A DNA stretch of 64,000 nt from Nocardioides marmorisolisilvae (GCF_031656915.1 NZ_CP134227.1:868001-932000), one strand, 5' to 3'. Positions 28,260-39,142 are shown, numbered from the stretch's first letter. Program-made: numbers and translations. Notes: a model not told the origin generated them from the sequence alone.

Positions 28260-29296
28260 GCACCGGCAGCGCCCTGCTGGTGGCCGTCGTGCTGCTGCTG
28301 GGCAACTTCTACTTCGTGGCCTCGGAGTTCGCGTTGGTGTCCGCGCGCCGCACGAAGGTGGAGCCGCGCGCGGCAGCGGGCTCCCGGATGGCCCGGACGA
28401 CGCTGCGCGCCATGGAGGACCTGTCCCACCTCATCGCGGCCGCCCAGATCGGCATCACGGTCTGTTCGCTCGGACTCGGCGCGGTCGCCGAGCCGGCCGT
28501 GTCGCGGCTGCTCGAACCCTGGGCCCACGACCTCGGGATGAGCAGCGACTGGGTGCATCCGCTGGCGTTCGTGGTGGCCCTGGCCATGGTGATGTACTTC
28601 CACGTCGTCCTCGGCGAGATGGTCCCCAAGAACCTCGCCCTGGCCGGACCCGAGCGTGCTGCGATCCTGCTCGGTCCGCCGATGATGGCGCTGGTGACGG
28701 TGATCAGGCCGCTCGCCATCGCGCTGGACGCCGCGGCCAACGCCGTCGTACGCGCGCTGCACATCGAGCCGCGGACCGAGCTGGCCTCCACCTTCACCGC
28801 CGCCCAGGTCGAGGCGATGGTCGACGAGTCCCGCAGCGTCGGCCTGCTCGGACAGGGCGAGTACGAGCGACTCTCCGGGGCACTGGGGTTCAGCTCGCGG
28901 ACGGTGCGCGAGGTACTGCTGCCGCTCAGCCAGCTCCAGACGGTGCCGCAGGGAGCGCGGGTGACCGATGTGGAGCGGATCTGCGCAGAGACCGGCTTCT
29001 CCCGGTTCCCAGTCACCGGCGCCGACGGCACGTTGGTCGGCTACCTGCACATCAAGGACGTGCTGCAGCCCGACCCGCATGGCCGGGCCGGCACGGTGCA
29101 GGACAAGTGGATCCGGCCGTTCGCCTCCGTGGCGGCGGACGCGAACCTCGGTCAGGCGCTGACGGTCCTTCAGGCCAAGGGCGCCCACTTGGCGCTGGCG
29201 CTGGACGAGGACGGCAGCACCCTCGGCGTCGCCACCCTCGAGGACGTCATCGAGGAGCTCGTCGGGGAGATCCGCGACGCCTCCCACGCCGACTGA
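28256..29296 (+). CDS. CNNM/CorC-type membrane protein, short form (DUF21-CBS)
   Basis: This 346-aa paralogue of the preceding gene has DUF21 (about residues 5-195, with VVLLLGNFYFVASEFALVS at the start) and a CBS pair (about 205-340, with GATLEDVIEELVGEI-like ending LGVATLEDVIEEL). It lacks the C-terminal CorC_HlyC domain, so it ends shortly after the CBS pair. Overlap with the upstream stop (ATGA) implies translational coupling and a likely heteromeric partner. A hairpin about 115 bp downstream probably ends the transcript. Confidence 0.87.
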   Translation: MSTGSALLVAVVLLLGNFYFVASEFALVSARRTKVEPRAAAGSRMARTTLRAMEDLSHLIAAAQIGITVCSLGLGAVAEPAVSRLLEPWAHDLGMSSDWVHPLAFVVALAMVMYFHVVLGEMVPKNLALAGPERAAILLGPPMMALVTVIRPLAIALDAAANAVVRALHIEPRTELASTFTAAQVEAMVDESRSVGLLGQGEYERLSGALGFSSRTVREVLLPLSQLQTVPQGARVTDVERICAETGFSRFPVTGADGTLVGYLHIKDVLQPDPHGRAGTVQDKWIRPFASVAADANLGQALTVLQAKGAHLALALDEDGSTLGVATLEDVIEELVGEIRDASHAD

Positions 29297-29412
29297 GCAA
29301 CCCGCAAGATGTCAGGAAAAAAGCCGCACCCGGCCTGTTTGGTCCCCTTCCGGATGGGCACGTACCCGCCACAACTTCATACCTCTGCCCATGAGGAACT
29401 CACAACCCCTGA

Positions 29413-29452
29413 GGAAGCCCCCGACGCGTCACGCACCGTCGGGGGCCTTCCC
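29413..29452. terminator. GC-rich hairpin after the CNNM pair
   Basis: GGAAGCCCCCGACG at 29413-29426 pairs with CGTCGGGGGCCTTCC at 29438-29452 (one bulged C), with an 11-nt loop, followed rightward by CTTTCG. It lies between the CNNM operon and the oppositely oriented small gene at 29477, so it could stop transcription from both sides. Confidence 0.6.
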
Positions 29453-29476
29453 TTTCGCGGATGGAGGGGGCGCCCG

Positions 29477-29608
29477 TCAGGCGGGTGCGTAGTCGACCGC
29501 GCCGCACTCCGCGCACTCGAGCATGCTGACCTCGCCGCCCTCGTCGTACTCGACGGCACGGAGCTGCCAGGTGTGCGCGTGCAACGGTTCGGCGGGTGCC
29601 ACGCTCAT
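29477..29608 (-). CDS. 43-aa small protein with a CxxC pair
   Basis: A short minus-strand gene encodes MSVAPAEPLHAHTWQLR ... ending SMLECAECGAVDYAPA. The single CAEC pair suggests zinc binding as a dimer or with His residues of the N-terminal half (LHAHTW). GAGGTGG lies at the right distance from ATG 29608. The reading is short, but codon use is strongly G/C third-position biased, and the protein has an ordered composition. I know no function. Confidence 0.6.
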   Translation of the reverse strand: MSVAPAEPLHAHTWQLRAVEYDEGGEVSMLECAECGAVDYAPA

Positions 29609-30108
29609 CGGAACCACCTCTCAGCCGTGACGGGGGCGCGGCCAGTTCGTGCCCACCGACGGCCGACGCCAAACGCGCTCGGACGCATCGTTCAGTGGTC
29701 GAGACGATCGACGTGGTGGCTGACGTTCGCGGCATATCGCGAGCTGGCTGCTGAGCACGACTTGGCGTGCGGGCAGTTGACGCCGCGGGAGCAGGCGGGG
29801 GCTGCGGGGTCGACGAGTGCACTAGCATCCCGCAAAGCCGCGACAGCAACCGGACACGTCGCGAGCTGGACCGGGAAAGGCGCGAACACGAGGACCAACT
29901 GGCCCAACATGACCACTCGAGGGTCTCCGCCAAGCGATGCAGGACGACATCTCGCGCCGCCATTGACGGTTCCGGCCGGCTCACGGAGCGCGCCGCGGAT
30001 CAGTTGGCGACCAGGTTGCTGTGTCTGGTGCCGTGTGAGATCTGGGACGACTGGCTGACCCTCTGCCCGACTGGCTGACGAAGGGTTCGACGCTGGGGTG
30101 GCGCACGG
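29609..30108. other. About 500 bp without a recognisable gene
   Basis: Open frames cross this stretch on both strands, but none shows family motifs, a good ribosome-binding site or consistent codon bias. No tRNA or strong repeat is seen. It may be degraded sequence beside the nuclease/IS region. Confidence 0.5.
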
Positions 30109-31023
30109 TCAGCGGCGCTTCCATCGAGGGTGCGTACGGTCACCGGTGCACACGAGCATGTTGCCGCTCGCGTCGCGTCCGGTGTGCCCGTAGTCGGCTT
30201 GCTTGCAGAACTCGCCGGCGCGGATGCAGCTGCCCGAGCTGGTATGCGTGCAGCCACCGCCACCACCAGTAGCGCCACTGGTGCCGCCGGAGTGGTGCTT
30301 GTGCGGCGCTGCAGCGAACACCACGCGAGCCTTGTGCACGACGATCCGGCGCCTTCCACACCTTCGCGCGACATCCTGCACCGCTCTCTTCTCACCCTCA
30401 TTGGCCGAGAGACCCCAACGAATCTTCACCGCAGTCCATTGAGTGACGTAGGTGCACTTCGCGTGCGAGGGCAGCCAGAACGCGGGGTCACGGTCCCCCT
30501 TGGACCTGTTGTCGTGGGCCGAGACAGCGATCAGCGTGCGCGGGTCTGTTAGGTCATTGGCATAGGCCTCACGCTTCGCAGACGACCACCACCGTGCGCC
30601 CGACGCCCAGGCCTCCGCGAGCGGCACCAGGTGATCGATATCCAGGCTCGACGCTGAGTGATACGTGTGGGCGTCGTAGTACGGTCGCCAAGAGCCGCGC
30701 AGGATCGTGCATCCGCCCCTCACCTTGCCCTTGGACTCAGACTGGAGCACCTCAGCCCGCGTGTCCCGGCAATCGTGGTCCGCGTCGTCCCAGGTGCGGA
30801 ACTTCGACCGCACGTAGCCGGCCCGCCGAGGATAGGCCGTATGCAGGCTGCGAATACCGGCTCGAAGGGTCGTGACAACCTTCCTGCCGTTGACAGCCTC
30901 GGGCGTGCCTGAGGACGTCGACCTCGCCCGCTGCTGCGCTGGCGCCGCGTTGGCGGGGCCGGTGAGCGCGAGAGCACTCGCGACGAGGATCGCAGCGGCG
31001 AGGGCTGCGGGCAGGCGCTTCAT
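30109..31023 (-). CDS. Secreted HNH nuclease (GmrSD C-terminal/DUF1524-like)
   Basis: This 304-aa protein has a Sec signal peptide (MKRLPAALAAAILVASALAL, cleavage probably after ANA). It then has an HNH-type domain: DIDHLVPLAEAWASGA (the D-x-D-H of DUF1524 nucleases, about residue 135), TDPRTLIAVSAHDNRSKGDRD (the N-x2-K-x2-R-x-P variant) and FWLPSHAKCTYVTQW. A Gly/Thr linker leads to a C-terminal cysteine-rich tail with CIRAGEFCKQ and VCTGDRTHPRWKRR, often found at the end of exported actinobacterial proteins. It probably degrades extracellular DNA. ATG at 31023. Base composition is slightly lower in GC than the core genes. Confidence 0.85.
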   Translation of the reverse strand: MKRLPAALAAAILVASALALTGPANAAPAQQRARSTSSGTPEAVNGRKVVTTLRAGIRSLHTAYPRRAGYVRSKFRTWDDADHDCRDTRAEVLQSESKGKVRGGCTILRGSWRPYYDAHTYHSASSLDIDHLVPLAEAWASGARWWSSAKREAYANDLTDPRTLIAVSAHDNRSKGDRDPAFWLPSHAKCTYVTQWTAVKIRWGLSANEGEKRAVQDVARRCGRRRIVVHKARVVFAAAPHKHHSGGTSGATGGGGGCTHTSSGSCIRAGEFCKQADYGHTGRDASGNMLVCTGDRTHPRWKRR

Positions 31024-31210
31024 TGCGCCGTTGTACCTCACAACCAGCTGCGCCCGGGGCGCTTTCGACCAGAAGGCACCACGCACTCGGCAGCGTCTCG
31101 CCCGGTCGTACCGATAAGGCGCTGGATTGGCCCCGCTGTTCAATCTCGAAAAGGGGGGCTATGTGGTTGTGCGTCGATGGTGCCCGAGAGCGGCGGGCGT
31201 GAAACCGTGG

Positions 31211-31215
31211 GCTGG
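31211..31215. repeat. Target-site duplication of the IS21-type element, left copy
   Basis: GCTGG immediately precedes the left terminal repeat and recurs at 33387-33391 just after the right one, giving a 5-bp direct duplication. IS21-family elements make duplications of this size range. Confidence 0.7.
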
Positions 31216-31279
31216 TGTCGGCGGCGCTCGAAAATTGAACAGTTTCGGCGGTGAAAAGTGAACACTCAACGATTGGAGT

Positions 31280-33324
<2,045 letters not shown>

Positions 33325-33488
33325 ACTCACCCAAACCGTTCACTTTTCAGGCGCCGGAATCGACCAGTTTTGGAGCGCCGCCGACAGCTGGTCCGATGGT
33401 CGGTTACGCGCGCAGCCGGAGTCCCCCAGGGTGCCGGTGTCGCCGAACTCCTCGACGAAGGAGGCGCCGGGCGCGACCTGGATCGGCA

Positions 33489-33548
33489 TCAGGTGATCAC
33501 CGCCAGCACGGCCTGATACCTCTGCTCAGCCACACTCAACTCCCACAT
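33489..33548 (-). pseudogene. 19-codon remnant of an IS481-type transposase start
   Basis: On the minus strand, ATG at 33548 opens MWELSVAEQRYQAVLAVIT and then meets TGA at 33489-33491. The peptide resembles the first residues of IS481-family integrase-like transposases (WELSVxEQRYxAVLAV...), but the helix-turn-helix and catalytic core are absent. It looks like a leftover left end of an element beside tRNA-Met, partly displaced before or after the IS21 insertion. Confidence 0.5.
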
Positions 33549-33591
33549 ACCGGGAGTGTCACCAATCAGGCGAAGCACTACACGGACCTGG

Positions 33592-33665
33592 TGGGGCGGG
33601 TGGGGCTCGAACCCACGACCCAGGGATTATGAGTCCCCTGCTCTGACCGGCTGAGCTACCGCCCC
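33592..33665 (-). tRNA. tRNA with anticodon CAT (tRNA-Met, or tRNA-Ile2)
   Basis: The cloverleaf on the minus strand has acceptor GGGGCGG pairing with CCGCCCC, and D-arm TAGCTCAGCCGGTCAGAGC. The anticodon stem GGGGA/TCCCT encloses CTCATAA (anticodon CAT), and the T-arm is GTGGG-TTCGAGC-CCCAC. Discriminator A is followed by an encoded CCA (to 33589). It is not an initiator, because the acceptor is fully paired. Elongator Met and lysidine-modified Ile cannot be separated by eye. Confidence 0.9.
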
Positions 33666-33712
33666 GGCGGACAGGAGCCTAACGACAGCGCGCCCGGCCC
33701 TCGGCACCGCGG

Positions 33713-35437
33713 CTACGGACGGGACTTGTGCCGGGGCTTCTTGTGGGGCCGGTCCTCGCGGGGCGGCCCCTTGCGGTGCGGCCGCGGCTCGTGGCGGGCT
33801 CCGCCTGCGCGATCGGGCTGGAGGTCGATCAGCACCCCCGAGATCCGGGTCCCGCGCAGCGCGTCGAGGGTGCCGGCCGGTAGGTCGGCGGGAAGCTCGA
33901 CGAGGGAGAACTGCACCTTGATGTCGATCCGGCCGAAGTCCTCGCGGCTCAGGCCGCCCTCGTTGGCCAGCGCGCCGACGATCTGGCGGGGCTCGACGTG
34001 GTGGCGCTTCCCGACGGCGATCCGGTACATCGCCATCGGCTTGCCGCTGGACCGCCGCGGCCCACGATCGGCCGACCTGGACTCGGTACGACGTGCGGGC
34101 GGCTCCGGGATCTCCTCCACGAAGAGCGGCTCGCCGTCCTGCGCCAGTACGGCGATCGCGGCGGCGACGTCCGCCGCCGGCACGTCGTGCTCCTGCTCGT
34201 AGCTGAGCACCAGCTCCCGGAAGACGGGCAGCTGGGGATCGCCCAGAGCTTGGGTGATCGCCTCGGTGAACTTCGCGACCCGGTTGGCGTTCACGTCCTC
34301 CACGGTCGGCATCGCCATCGGCGTCAGCGGCTGCCTGGTCGCCTTCTCGATCGCGCGCAGCAGGTAGCTCTCCCGCGGAGTGACGAAGGAGATCGCGGCA
34401 CCCGCCGCACCGGCGCGGCCGGTGCGACCGATGCGGTGCACGTAGGACTCGGTGTCGGTGGGGATGTCGTGGTTGATCACGTGACTGATCCGGGGCACGT
34501 CGAGACCCCGGGCCGCCACGTCGGTCGCGACCAGGATGTCGAGCTTGCCCTTGCGCAGCTGGTCGATCGTGCGCTCACGCTGCACCTGGGCGACGTCGCC
34601 GTTGATCGCGGCGGCGGAGAAGCCTCGGGCCCGGAGCCGCTCGGCGAGCTCCTCGGTGGCCTGCTTGGTCCGGACGAAGATGATCATCGCGTCGAAGTTC
34701 TCGACTTCGAGGATCCTGGTCAGCGCGTCCAGCTTCTGCGGATGGGCGATCTTGAGGTAGCGCTGCGAGACGTTGGCCGCGGTCGTCGTCTTCGACTTGA
34801 CGGTGATCTCGACCGCGCCCGGAGCGTGCTTCCTGGTCATCCGGCGGATCTGCGCGGGCATCGTCGCCGAGAACAGTGCGACCTGCTTGTCCTCCGGGGT
34901 CCCGGTGAGGATCTGGTCGACGTCCTCTGCGAAGCCCATGTTGAGCATCTCGTCGGCCTCGTCGAGGACGACGAACCGCAACGCACTCAGGTCGAGGGTG
35001 CCCTTGTCGAGGTGGTCCATGATCCGGCCGGGGGTGCCGACCACGATGTGCACGCCCCGACGGAGCGCGGACAGCTGGACGCCGTACCCCTGGCCGCCGT
35101 ACACGGGTAGCACGTGCAGGCCCTTGATGTGCGCGGCGTACCGCTCGAAGGCCTCGGCCACCTGGAGCGCCAGCTCGCGGGTGGGCGCCAGCACGAGCGC
35201 CTGCGGTGTCTTCTGAGCGAGATCGACGTGCGACAGGATCGGCAATGCGAACGCCGCGGTCTTGCCGGTGCCGGTCTGGGCCAGGCCCACGACGTGCTTG
35301 CCCTCGAGCAGGGGCGGGATCGTCTCCGCCTGGATCGGCGACGGCGTCTCGTACCCGACGTCGCGCAGCGCCCGAAGGACCCGCTCGTCGAGGCCGAGGT
35401 CATCGAATCGGACAGTCGGCTCCTCGGCTTCGCTCAC
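33713..35437 (-). CDS. DEAD-box RNA helicase (DeaD/CsdA-like)
   Basis: This 574-aa helicase has the Q motif FDDLGLDERVLRALRDVGY, Walker A LAQTGTGKTAAF, motif Ib TPGRIMDHL, DEAD in VVLDEADEMLNMGF, SAT in LFSATMPAQI, and motif VI HRIGRTGRAGAAG. The C-terminus has a DbpA-type RNA-binding domain (about residues 455-535, with ALANEGGLSREDFGRIDI) and a basic tail rich in Arg/His/Lys. It remodels RNA, as in ribosome assembly or cold adaptation. The GTG start at 35437 overlaps the MFS stop by 4 bp (GTGA). Confidence 0.92.
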   Translation of the reverse strand: MSEAEEPTVRFDDLGLDERVLRALRDVGYETPSPIQAETIPPLLEGKHVVGLAQTGTGKTAAFALPILSHVDLAQKTPQALVLAPTRELALQVAEAFERYAAHIKGLHVLPVYGGQGYGVQLSALRRGVHIVVGTPGRIMDHLDKGTLDLSALRFVVLDEADEMLNMGFAEDVDQILTGTPEDKQVALFSATMPAQIRRMTRKHAPGAVEITVKSKTTTAANVSQRYLKIAHPQKLDALTRILEVENFDAMIIFVRTKQATEELAERLRARGFSAAAINGDVAQVQRERTIDQLRKGKLDILVATDVAARGLDVPRISHVINHDIPTDTESYVHRIGRTGRAGAAGAAISFVTPRESYLLRAIEKATRQPLTPMAMPTVEDVNANRVAKFTEAITQALGDPQLPVFRELVLSYEQEHDVPAADVAAAIAVLAQDGEPLFVEEIPEPPARRTESRSADRGPRRSSGKPMAMYRIAVGKRHHVEPRQIVGALANEGGLSREDFGRIDIKVQFSLVELPADLPAGTLDALRGTRISGVLIDLQPDRAGGARHEPRPHRKGPPREDRPHKKPRHKSRP

Positions 35438-36675
35438 CGCTCAAGGGTAGGGGCTGCGACGGCCACCGCCGAATCCACCGGAACGGGCTGCGGCGCCCAC
35501 AGCGACGAGCGCAGCGTCACCACGAGGTAGGCCGAGGCCAGCGCGGTGACACCCCCGATCACTCCGAAGATCACGTGGAAGTCGAGGACGGCGACCAGCC
35601 CGGCCCCGACCGCCAGTGAGATCGCCTGCGGCGTGCCCATCAGGGTCTCCGCAGCGGCCGAGACGCGGCCCATCAGCCGTTGCGGAGTACGCCGCTGCAG
35701 CAGCGTGGTGAAGGCCACGAAGAGCATCGGCAGGCTGTAGCCGCACAGCACCACCGCGACCAGCACCACCGCCAGTGTCGAGGTCAGCGCGATCGCGAGC
35801 ACCGAGGTCGCGAGCAGCGCCAGTCCGACAGCAACGGTGCCCGGCTCGCCGAGCCGACGTACCCATCGCGAGGTGGTCAGCCCGCCGGCGATCGCACCGA
35901 TCCCCTGCATGGTGACGATCACACCGGCGAACGTCACCGGCTTGTCGTAGAAGTCGAGCAGCGCATAGATGGACGCCTCGATGTAGCCGAGCACGAACAG
36001 CGTGATCGCGAACGCCGCCACCACGTGCTTGAGCACCGGCTCGTGCACGAGGTGGCGCACTCCCCCGGTCATCTCCGCCCACCAGTGTTCGGTCGACCGC
36101 TCCGGCCGCTCCTCGGGCACGCGGAGCGTCGCGATCACCGCCGCCGCGACCAGGAAGGACGCCGCATCGACGACCGCGACGGCGCCGCCGCCGATCCAGC
36201 CGAAGAGTCCGGCGCCGATCAGCGGACCGATGAGCCGGTAGCCCTCCTTGACGGTCTGCAGCGACGAGTTGGCCTCGACCAGGGTCTCGTCGGGAAGCAT
36301 CTCCTTGAGCAGGCCGTTGAGGGACGCCGGCACCACCACGAACGAGATGCCGTAGCAGAACGCGACCGCGTAGATGATCCACACGTCACCGGCGTCGCGC
36401 ACCAGCAGCAGAGGCAGCAGGACCAAGGCGGAGGCGAGTGTGCTCCACACCAGCATCGGCCGACGCCGGAACCGGTCGAGGAAGATGCCGTACGCCGGCG
36501 CGAACAGCGCCGGCAGCACCATCCAGAAGAACGTGAACCCGGCGCGTCCGTTGGAGCCCGTCAGCGACTTGACCCACATCGAGAGCACCAACAGCATCAC
36601 CGCGTCGCCGAACATCGACGTCGACATCGCTACGAAGAGGCGGCGGAAGCCCGGCAAGGCGAACGCCTGTCGCAT
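35434..36675 (-). CDS. MFS transporter (MFS_3/EntS-like)
   Basis: This 413-aa protein has twelve hydrophobic segments. It begins MRQAFALPGFRRLFVAMSTS, and GIFLDRFRRRPMLVW after TM2 is motif A; RRTPQRLMGRVSAAAETLMG precedes the last helices. It is an exporter by family; cargo unknown. Its ATG overlaps the stop of the ArsR-type regulator (ATGA), and its own stop overlaps the helicase start, so regulator, pump and helicase form one leftward unit. Local control by the ArsR-type protein is likely. Confidence 0.86.
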   Translation of the reverse strand: MRQAFALPGFRRLFVAMSTSMFGDAVMLLVLSMWVKSLTGSNGRAGFTFFWMVLPALFAPAYGIFLDRFRRRPMLVWSTLASALVLLPLLLVRDAGDVWIIYAVAFCYGISFVVVPASLNGLLKEMLPDETLVEANSSLQTVKEGYRLIGPLIGAGLFGWIGGGAVAVVDAASFLVAAAVIATLRVPEERPERSTEHWWAEMTGGVRHLVHEPVLKHVVAAFAITLFVLGYIEASIYALLDFYDKPVTFAGVIVTMQGIGAIAGGLTTSRWVRRLGEPGTVAVGLALLATSVLAIALTSTLAVVLVAVVLCGYSLPMLFVAFTTLLQRRTPQRLMGRVSAAAETLMGTPQAISLAVGAGLVAVLDFHVIFGVIGGVTALASAYLVVTLRSSLWAPQPVPVDSAVAVAAPTLER

Positions 36676-37298
36676 CAGTCCGCGCCCGGTTCGGCTCGCC
36701 GGCTCTCGGACCGTTCGTGCGTCGGGTCGGCGATCCCGTACGTCGGCACCCCCCACGACACCAGCGCGCACAGTCGGGACCCGGCCGGTCGCTTCGAGGC
36801 GTCCTCGAACCGGTCCGTCTTCTCCATCAGCAGCGTCCGGACCGCGTCGTTGAGCTCGCGCAGCTCGGCCGCGGTCAGCCAGGCGGCGCTCTGGGTGACG
36901 TCCGCGGACTGCTGCCAGTCAGCAGCGTCGTCGCGCAGTCGTCTCCGGGCGTCGTACAGCCGGTCGACCTCGCGCGCGACCAGGACCTGGCTCAGCGCCT
37001 CCCCGGCGACGGCCAGCTCGGCCGGACCGTCGAAGTCGTTCCAACTGACCCCCAGGTGGCTGACCTGCCAGGGGCGCTGCCGCCCGGTGCCACCGTGGGC
37101 CTCCTCGACGAAGCCGTGCTCGGCGAGCTTGCGCAGGTGCCACGAGCAGTTCGCTGGGGACTCCTCGATGCGCTCGGACACCTGGCTGGCGGTCAGCGCA
37201 CCGTGCACGGTGAGTTGCTCGATGATCGCGATCCGGACCGGATGGGCGAGCGCGCGGAGGGCACGCGGGTCGGTCAGGGTGCGCTGTCGTTCCGGCAT
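36675..37298 (-). CDS. ArsR-family winged-helix regulator
   Basis: This 207-aa protein has an N-terminal winged helix: DPRALRALAHPVRIAIIEQL, then TASQVSERIEESPANCSWHLRKLAEHGFVEEA (residues about 10-70). A longer C-terminal region of unknown function follows, as in the ArsR/helix_turn_helix_20 group. No metal-binding CxC motif is visible. It overlaps the downstream MFS gene and starts beside a cluster of CGAAAG/CTTTCG repeats, fitting a self-regulating repressor of the pump. Confidence 0.84.
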   Translation of the reverse strand: MPERQRTLTDPRALRALAHPVRIAIIEQLTVHGALTASQVSERIEESPANCSWHLRKLAEHGFVEEAHGGTGRQRPWQVSHLGVSWNDFDGPAELAVAGEALSQVLVAREVDRLYDARRRLRDDAADWQQSADVTQSAAWLTAAELRELNDAVRTLLMEKTDRFEDASKRPAGSRLCALVSWGVPTYGIADPTHERSESRRAEPGAD

Positions 37299-37302
37299 AG
37301 GT

Positions 37303-37322
37303 CGAAAGTACTCTTTCGAAAG
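37303..37322. promoter_or_regulatory. CGAAAG/CTTTCG inverted repeats, ArsR-type operator candidate
   Basis: CGAAAG-TACT-CTTTCG (37303-37318) overlaps a second palindrome CTTTCGAAAG (37313-37322), directly upstream of the ArsR-family ATG and within the divergent promoter region shared with the PIG-L gene. Overlapping dyads of this type suit a dimeric repressor. Confidence 0.5.
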
Positions 37323-37358
37323 ACTCCTTGCAATGGTTCTCGGTGGCATGCTGGGGCC

Positions 37359-38138
37359 ATGACCGAGCAACCCGCCCGTCCCGAGCCGCTCGAGCCGCTC
37401 CCCGAGGACTGGAGCTCCGCGCTGTGCATCGTGGCCCACCCCGACGACATGGAGTTCGGCACCGCCGCCGCTGTCGCCCGCTGGACCGGCCAGGGCAAGA
37501 GGATCGTCTACTGCATGGTCACCAGCGGCGAGGCGGGCATCGATGGGATCGCGCCAGACGAGTGCCGCGAGGTGCGTGAGGCCGAGCAGGTCGCGTCCGC
37601 CCGGGTCGTCGGCGTCGACGAGGTCGACTTCCTGCGCCGGCCCGACGGCATCGTCGAGTACGGCGTGGACCTGCGCCGGATCCTGGCCGAGGAGGTACGC
37701 CGGCACCGGCCCGAGATCGTCATCACCGGGAACTTCCGCGACACCTTCGGCGGCACCAATCTCAACCAGGCCGACCACATCGCGGTGGGTCGGGCGGTGC
37801 TCGACGCCGTCCGGGACGCCGCGAACCGGTGGATCTTCCACGAGCAGCTCGAACCGGTGGGGAGCACGCCCGGCGCGCTGGGCCTGGAGCCGTGGTCGGG
37901 CGTACGCGCGGTCTGGGCTGCCAGCTCACCGCTGTCCACCCACGGCGTCGACACGACGGAGACGTTCGACGCCGGGGTGGCATCGCTCGAGGCGCATCGG
38001 GCCTACATCGAGGGACTCGGCTGGGAGCAGTTCGACCCGCGGGAGTTCCTCGAGGGGATCTCGCGCGCCAACGGCCAGCGGATGGGGGTCGCCTTCGCGG
38101 CCCCGTTCGAGGTCTTCCCGATGGGCTGGGGCGGCTGA
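37359..38138 (+). CDS. PIG-L family deacetylase
   Basis: This 259-aa zinc hydrolase has the A-H-P-D-D motif in CIVAHPDDMEFGTAAAV (residues about 23-39) and the distal His in LNQADHIAVGRAVLDAVRD. The family removes acetyl groups from GlcNAc-type substrates, including MshB and Mca in mycothiol biology, and also acts in natural-product pathways. Sequence alone does not tell which. ATG at 37359. A crotonase gene follows after 2 bp. Confidence 0.87.
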   Translation: MTEQPARPEPLEPLPEDWSSALCIVAHPDDMEFGTAAAVARWTGQGKRIVYCMVTSGEAGIDGIAPDECREVREAEQVASARVVGVDEVDFLRRPDGIVEYGVDLRRILAEEVRRHRPEIVITGNFRDTFGGTNLNQADHIAVGRAVLDAVRDAANRWIFHEQLEPVGSTPGALGLEPWSGVRAVWAASSPLSTHGVDTTETFDAGVASLEAHRAYIEGLGWEQFDPREFLEGISRANGQRMGVAFAAPFEVFPMGWGG

Positions 38139-38140
38139 CC

Positions 38141-39142
38141 GTGGACGAGAGCCCCCGTTGGCGGCACGCGGTCCACGAGGGCGAGGACTCCCCCTTCGCC
38201 CACACCGACCCGCCTTCGGACGACGCCCCGACGTACCGCACGCTCACCTACGAGGTCGACGGTCGGGTCGCGCGGCTGACGTTCAACCGGCCCGAGCAGG
38301 GCAACTCGATCACCGCCGACACCCCTGTCGAGATCGCCGACGCCGTCGAGCGGGCCGACCTGGATCCGCGCGTCCACGTGATCGTCCTGTCCGGGCGCGG
38401 CAAGGGGTTCTGCGGCGGCTACGACCTCGCGGCGTCGGCCGAGCATCTCAGGGATGGCAGGGAGGTCACCCGTGGCGGCGCGGGCACCGTCCTCGACCCG
38501 GCGGTGCAGAGTGCCAACCATGATCCTGCGGGCACCTGGGACCCGATGGTCGATTACGCGATGATGAGCCGCTTCACCCGCGGCTTCGCCTCGCTGCTGC
38601 ACGCCGACAAGCCCACCGTGGCGAAGATCCACGGCTTCTGTGTCGCCGGCGGAACCGACATCGCACTGCACTGCGACCAGATCGTGATCGCCGCCGACGC
38701 CAAGATCGGGTACCCACCCACCCGGGTCTGGGGGGTGCCCAGCGCCGGGCTGTGGGCACACCGCCTCGGCGACCAGCGCGCGAAACGGCTGCTCCTCACC
38801 GGCGACTGCCTCAACGGGCGGGAGGCTGCCGAATGGGGCCTGGCCATCGAGGCGCCGGAGCCCGACGCACTCGATGAGCGCACCGAGATCCTCGTGCAGC
38901 GGATCGCCGCGATGCCGCTGAACCAGCTCGTCATGGTGAAGCTCGCCCTGAACTCGGCGCTGCTCGCGCAGGGCGTGGCGAACAGCCGGCTGATCTCCAC
39001 CGTGTTCGACGGGATCTCGCGGCACACCCGCGAGGGCTACGCCTTCCAGCAGCGAGCCGCCGAGGTCGGGTTCCGGCAGGCTGTCCGCGAGCGTGACGCC
39101 GCGCCGTACGACGATGCCGGGCCGTCGACCAACAAGGGTTGA
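38141..39142 (+). CDS. Crotonase/enoyl-CoA hydratase family protein
   Basis: This 333-aa protein has a crotonase core: VARLTFNRPEQGNSITAD, the oxyanion-hole segment IVLSGRGKGFCGGYDLAAS, then KIHGFCVAGGTDIALHCD and GYPPTRVWGVPSAGLWAHRL. It is longer than classical hydratases because of an N-terminal extension (about 40 residues) and an insert after the first oxyanion motif. The Glu pair of true enoyl-CoA hydratases is not evident (GTDIALH, PSAGLWA), so another crotonase-type reaction is possible. GTG at 38141, tightly spaced after PIG-L. Confidence 0.83.
   Translation: MDESPRWRHAVHEGEDSPFAHTDPPSDDAPTYRTLTYEVDGRVARLTFNRPEQGNSITADTPVEIADAVERADLDPRVHVIVLSGRGKGFCGGYDLAASAEHLRDGREVTRGGAGTVLDPAVQSANHDPAGTWDPMVDYAMMSRFTRGFASLLHADKPTVAKIHGFCVAGGTDIALHCDQIVIAADAKIGYPPTRVWGVPSAGLWAHRLGDQRAKRLLLTGDCLNGREAAEWGLAIEAPEPDALDERTEILVQRIAAMPLNQLVMVKLALNSALLAQGVANSRLISTVFDGISRHTREGYAFQQRAAEVGFRQAVRERDAAPYDDAGPSTNKG

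Noticed and set aside
29309-30058. A 249-codon plus-strand frame after the CNNM pair.
   Set aside because: It runs through the terminator hairpin and overlaps the small CxxC gene on the other strand, and it shows no domain or ribosome-binding site.
38141-39142. Naming the crotonase protein as a true enoyl-CoA hydratase.
   Set aside because: The catalytic Glu pair is not evident and the protein has extra segments; only the superfamily is supported.
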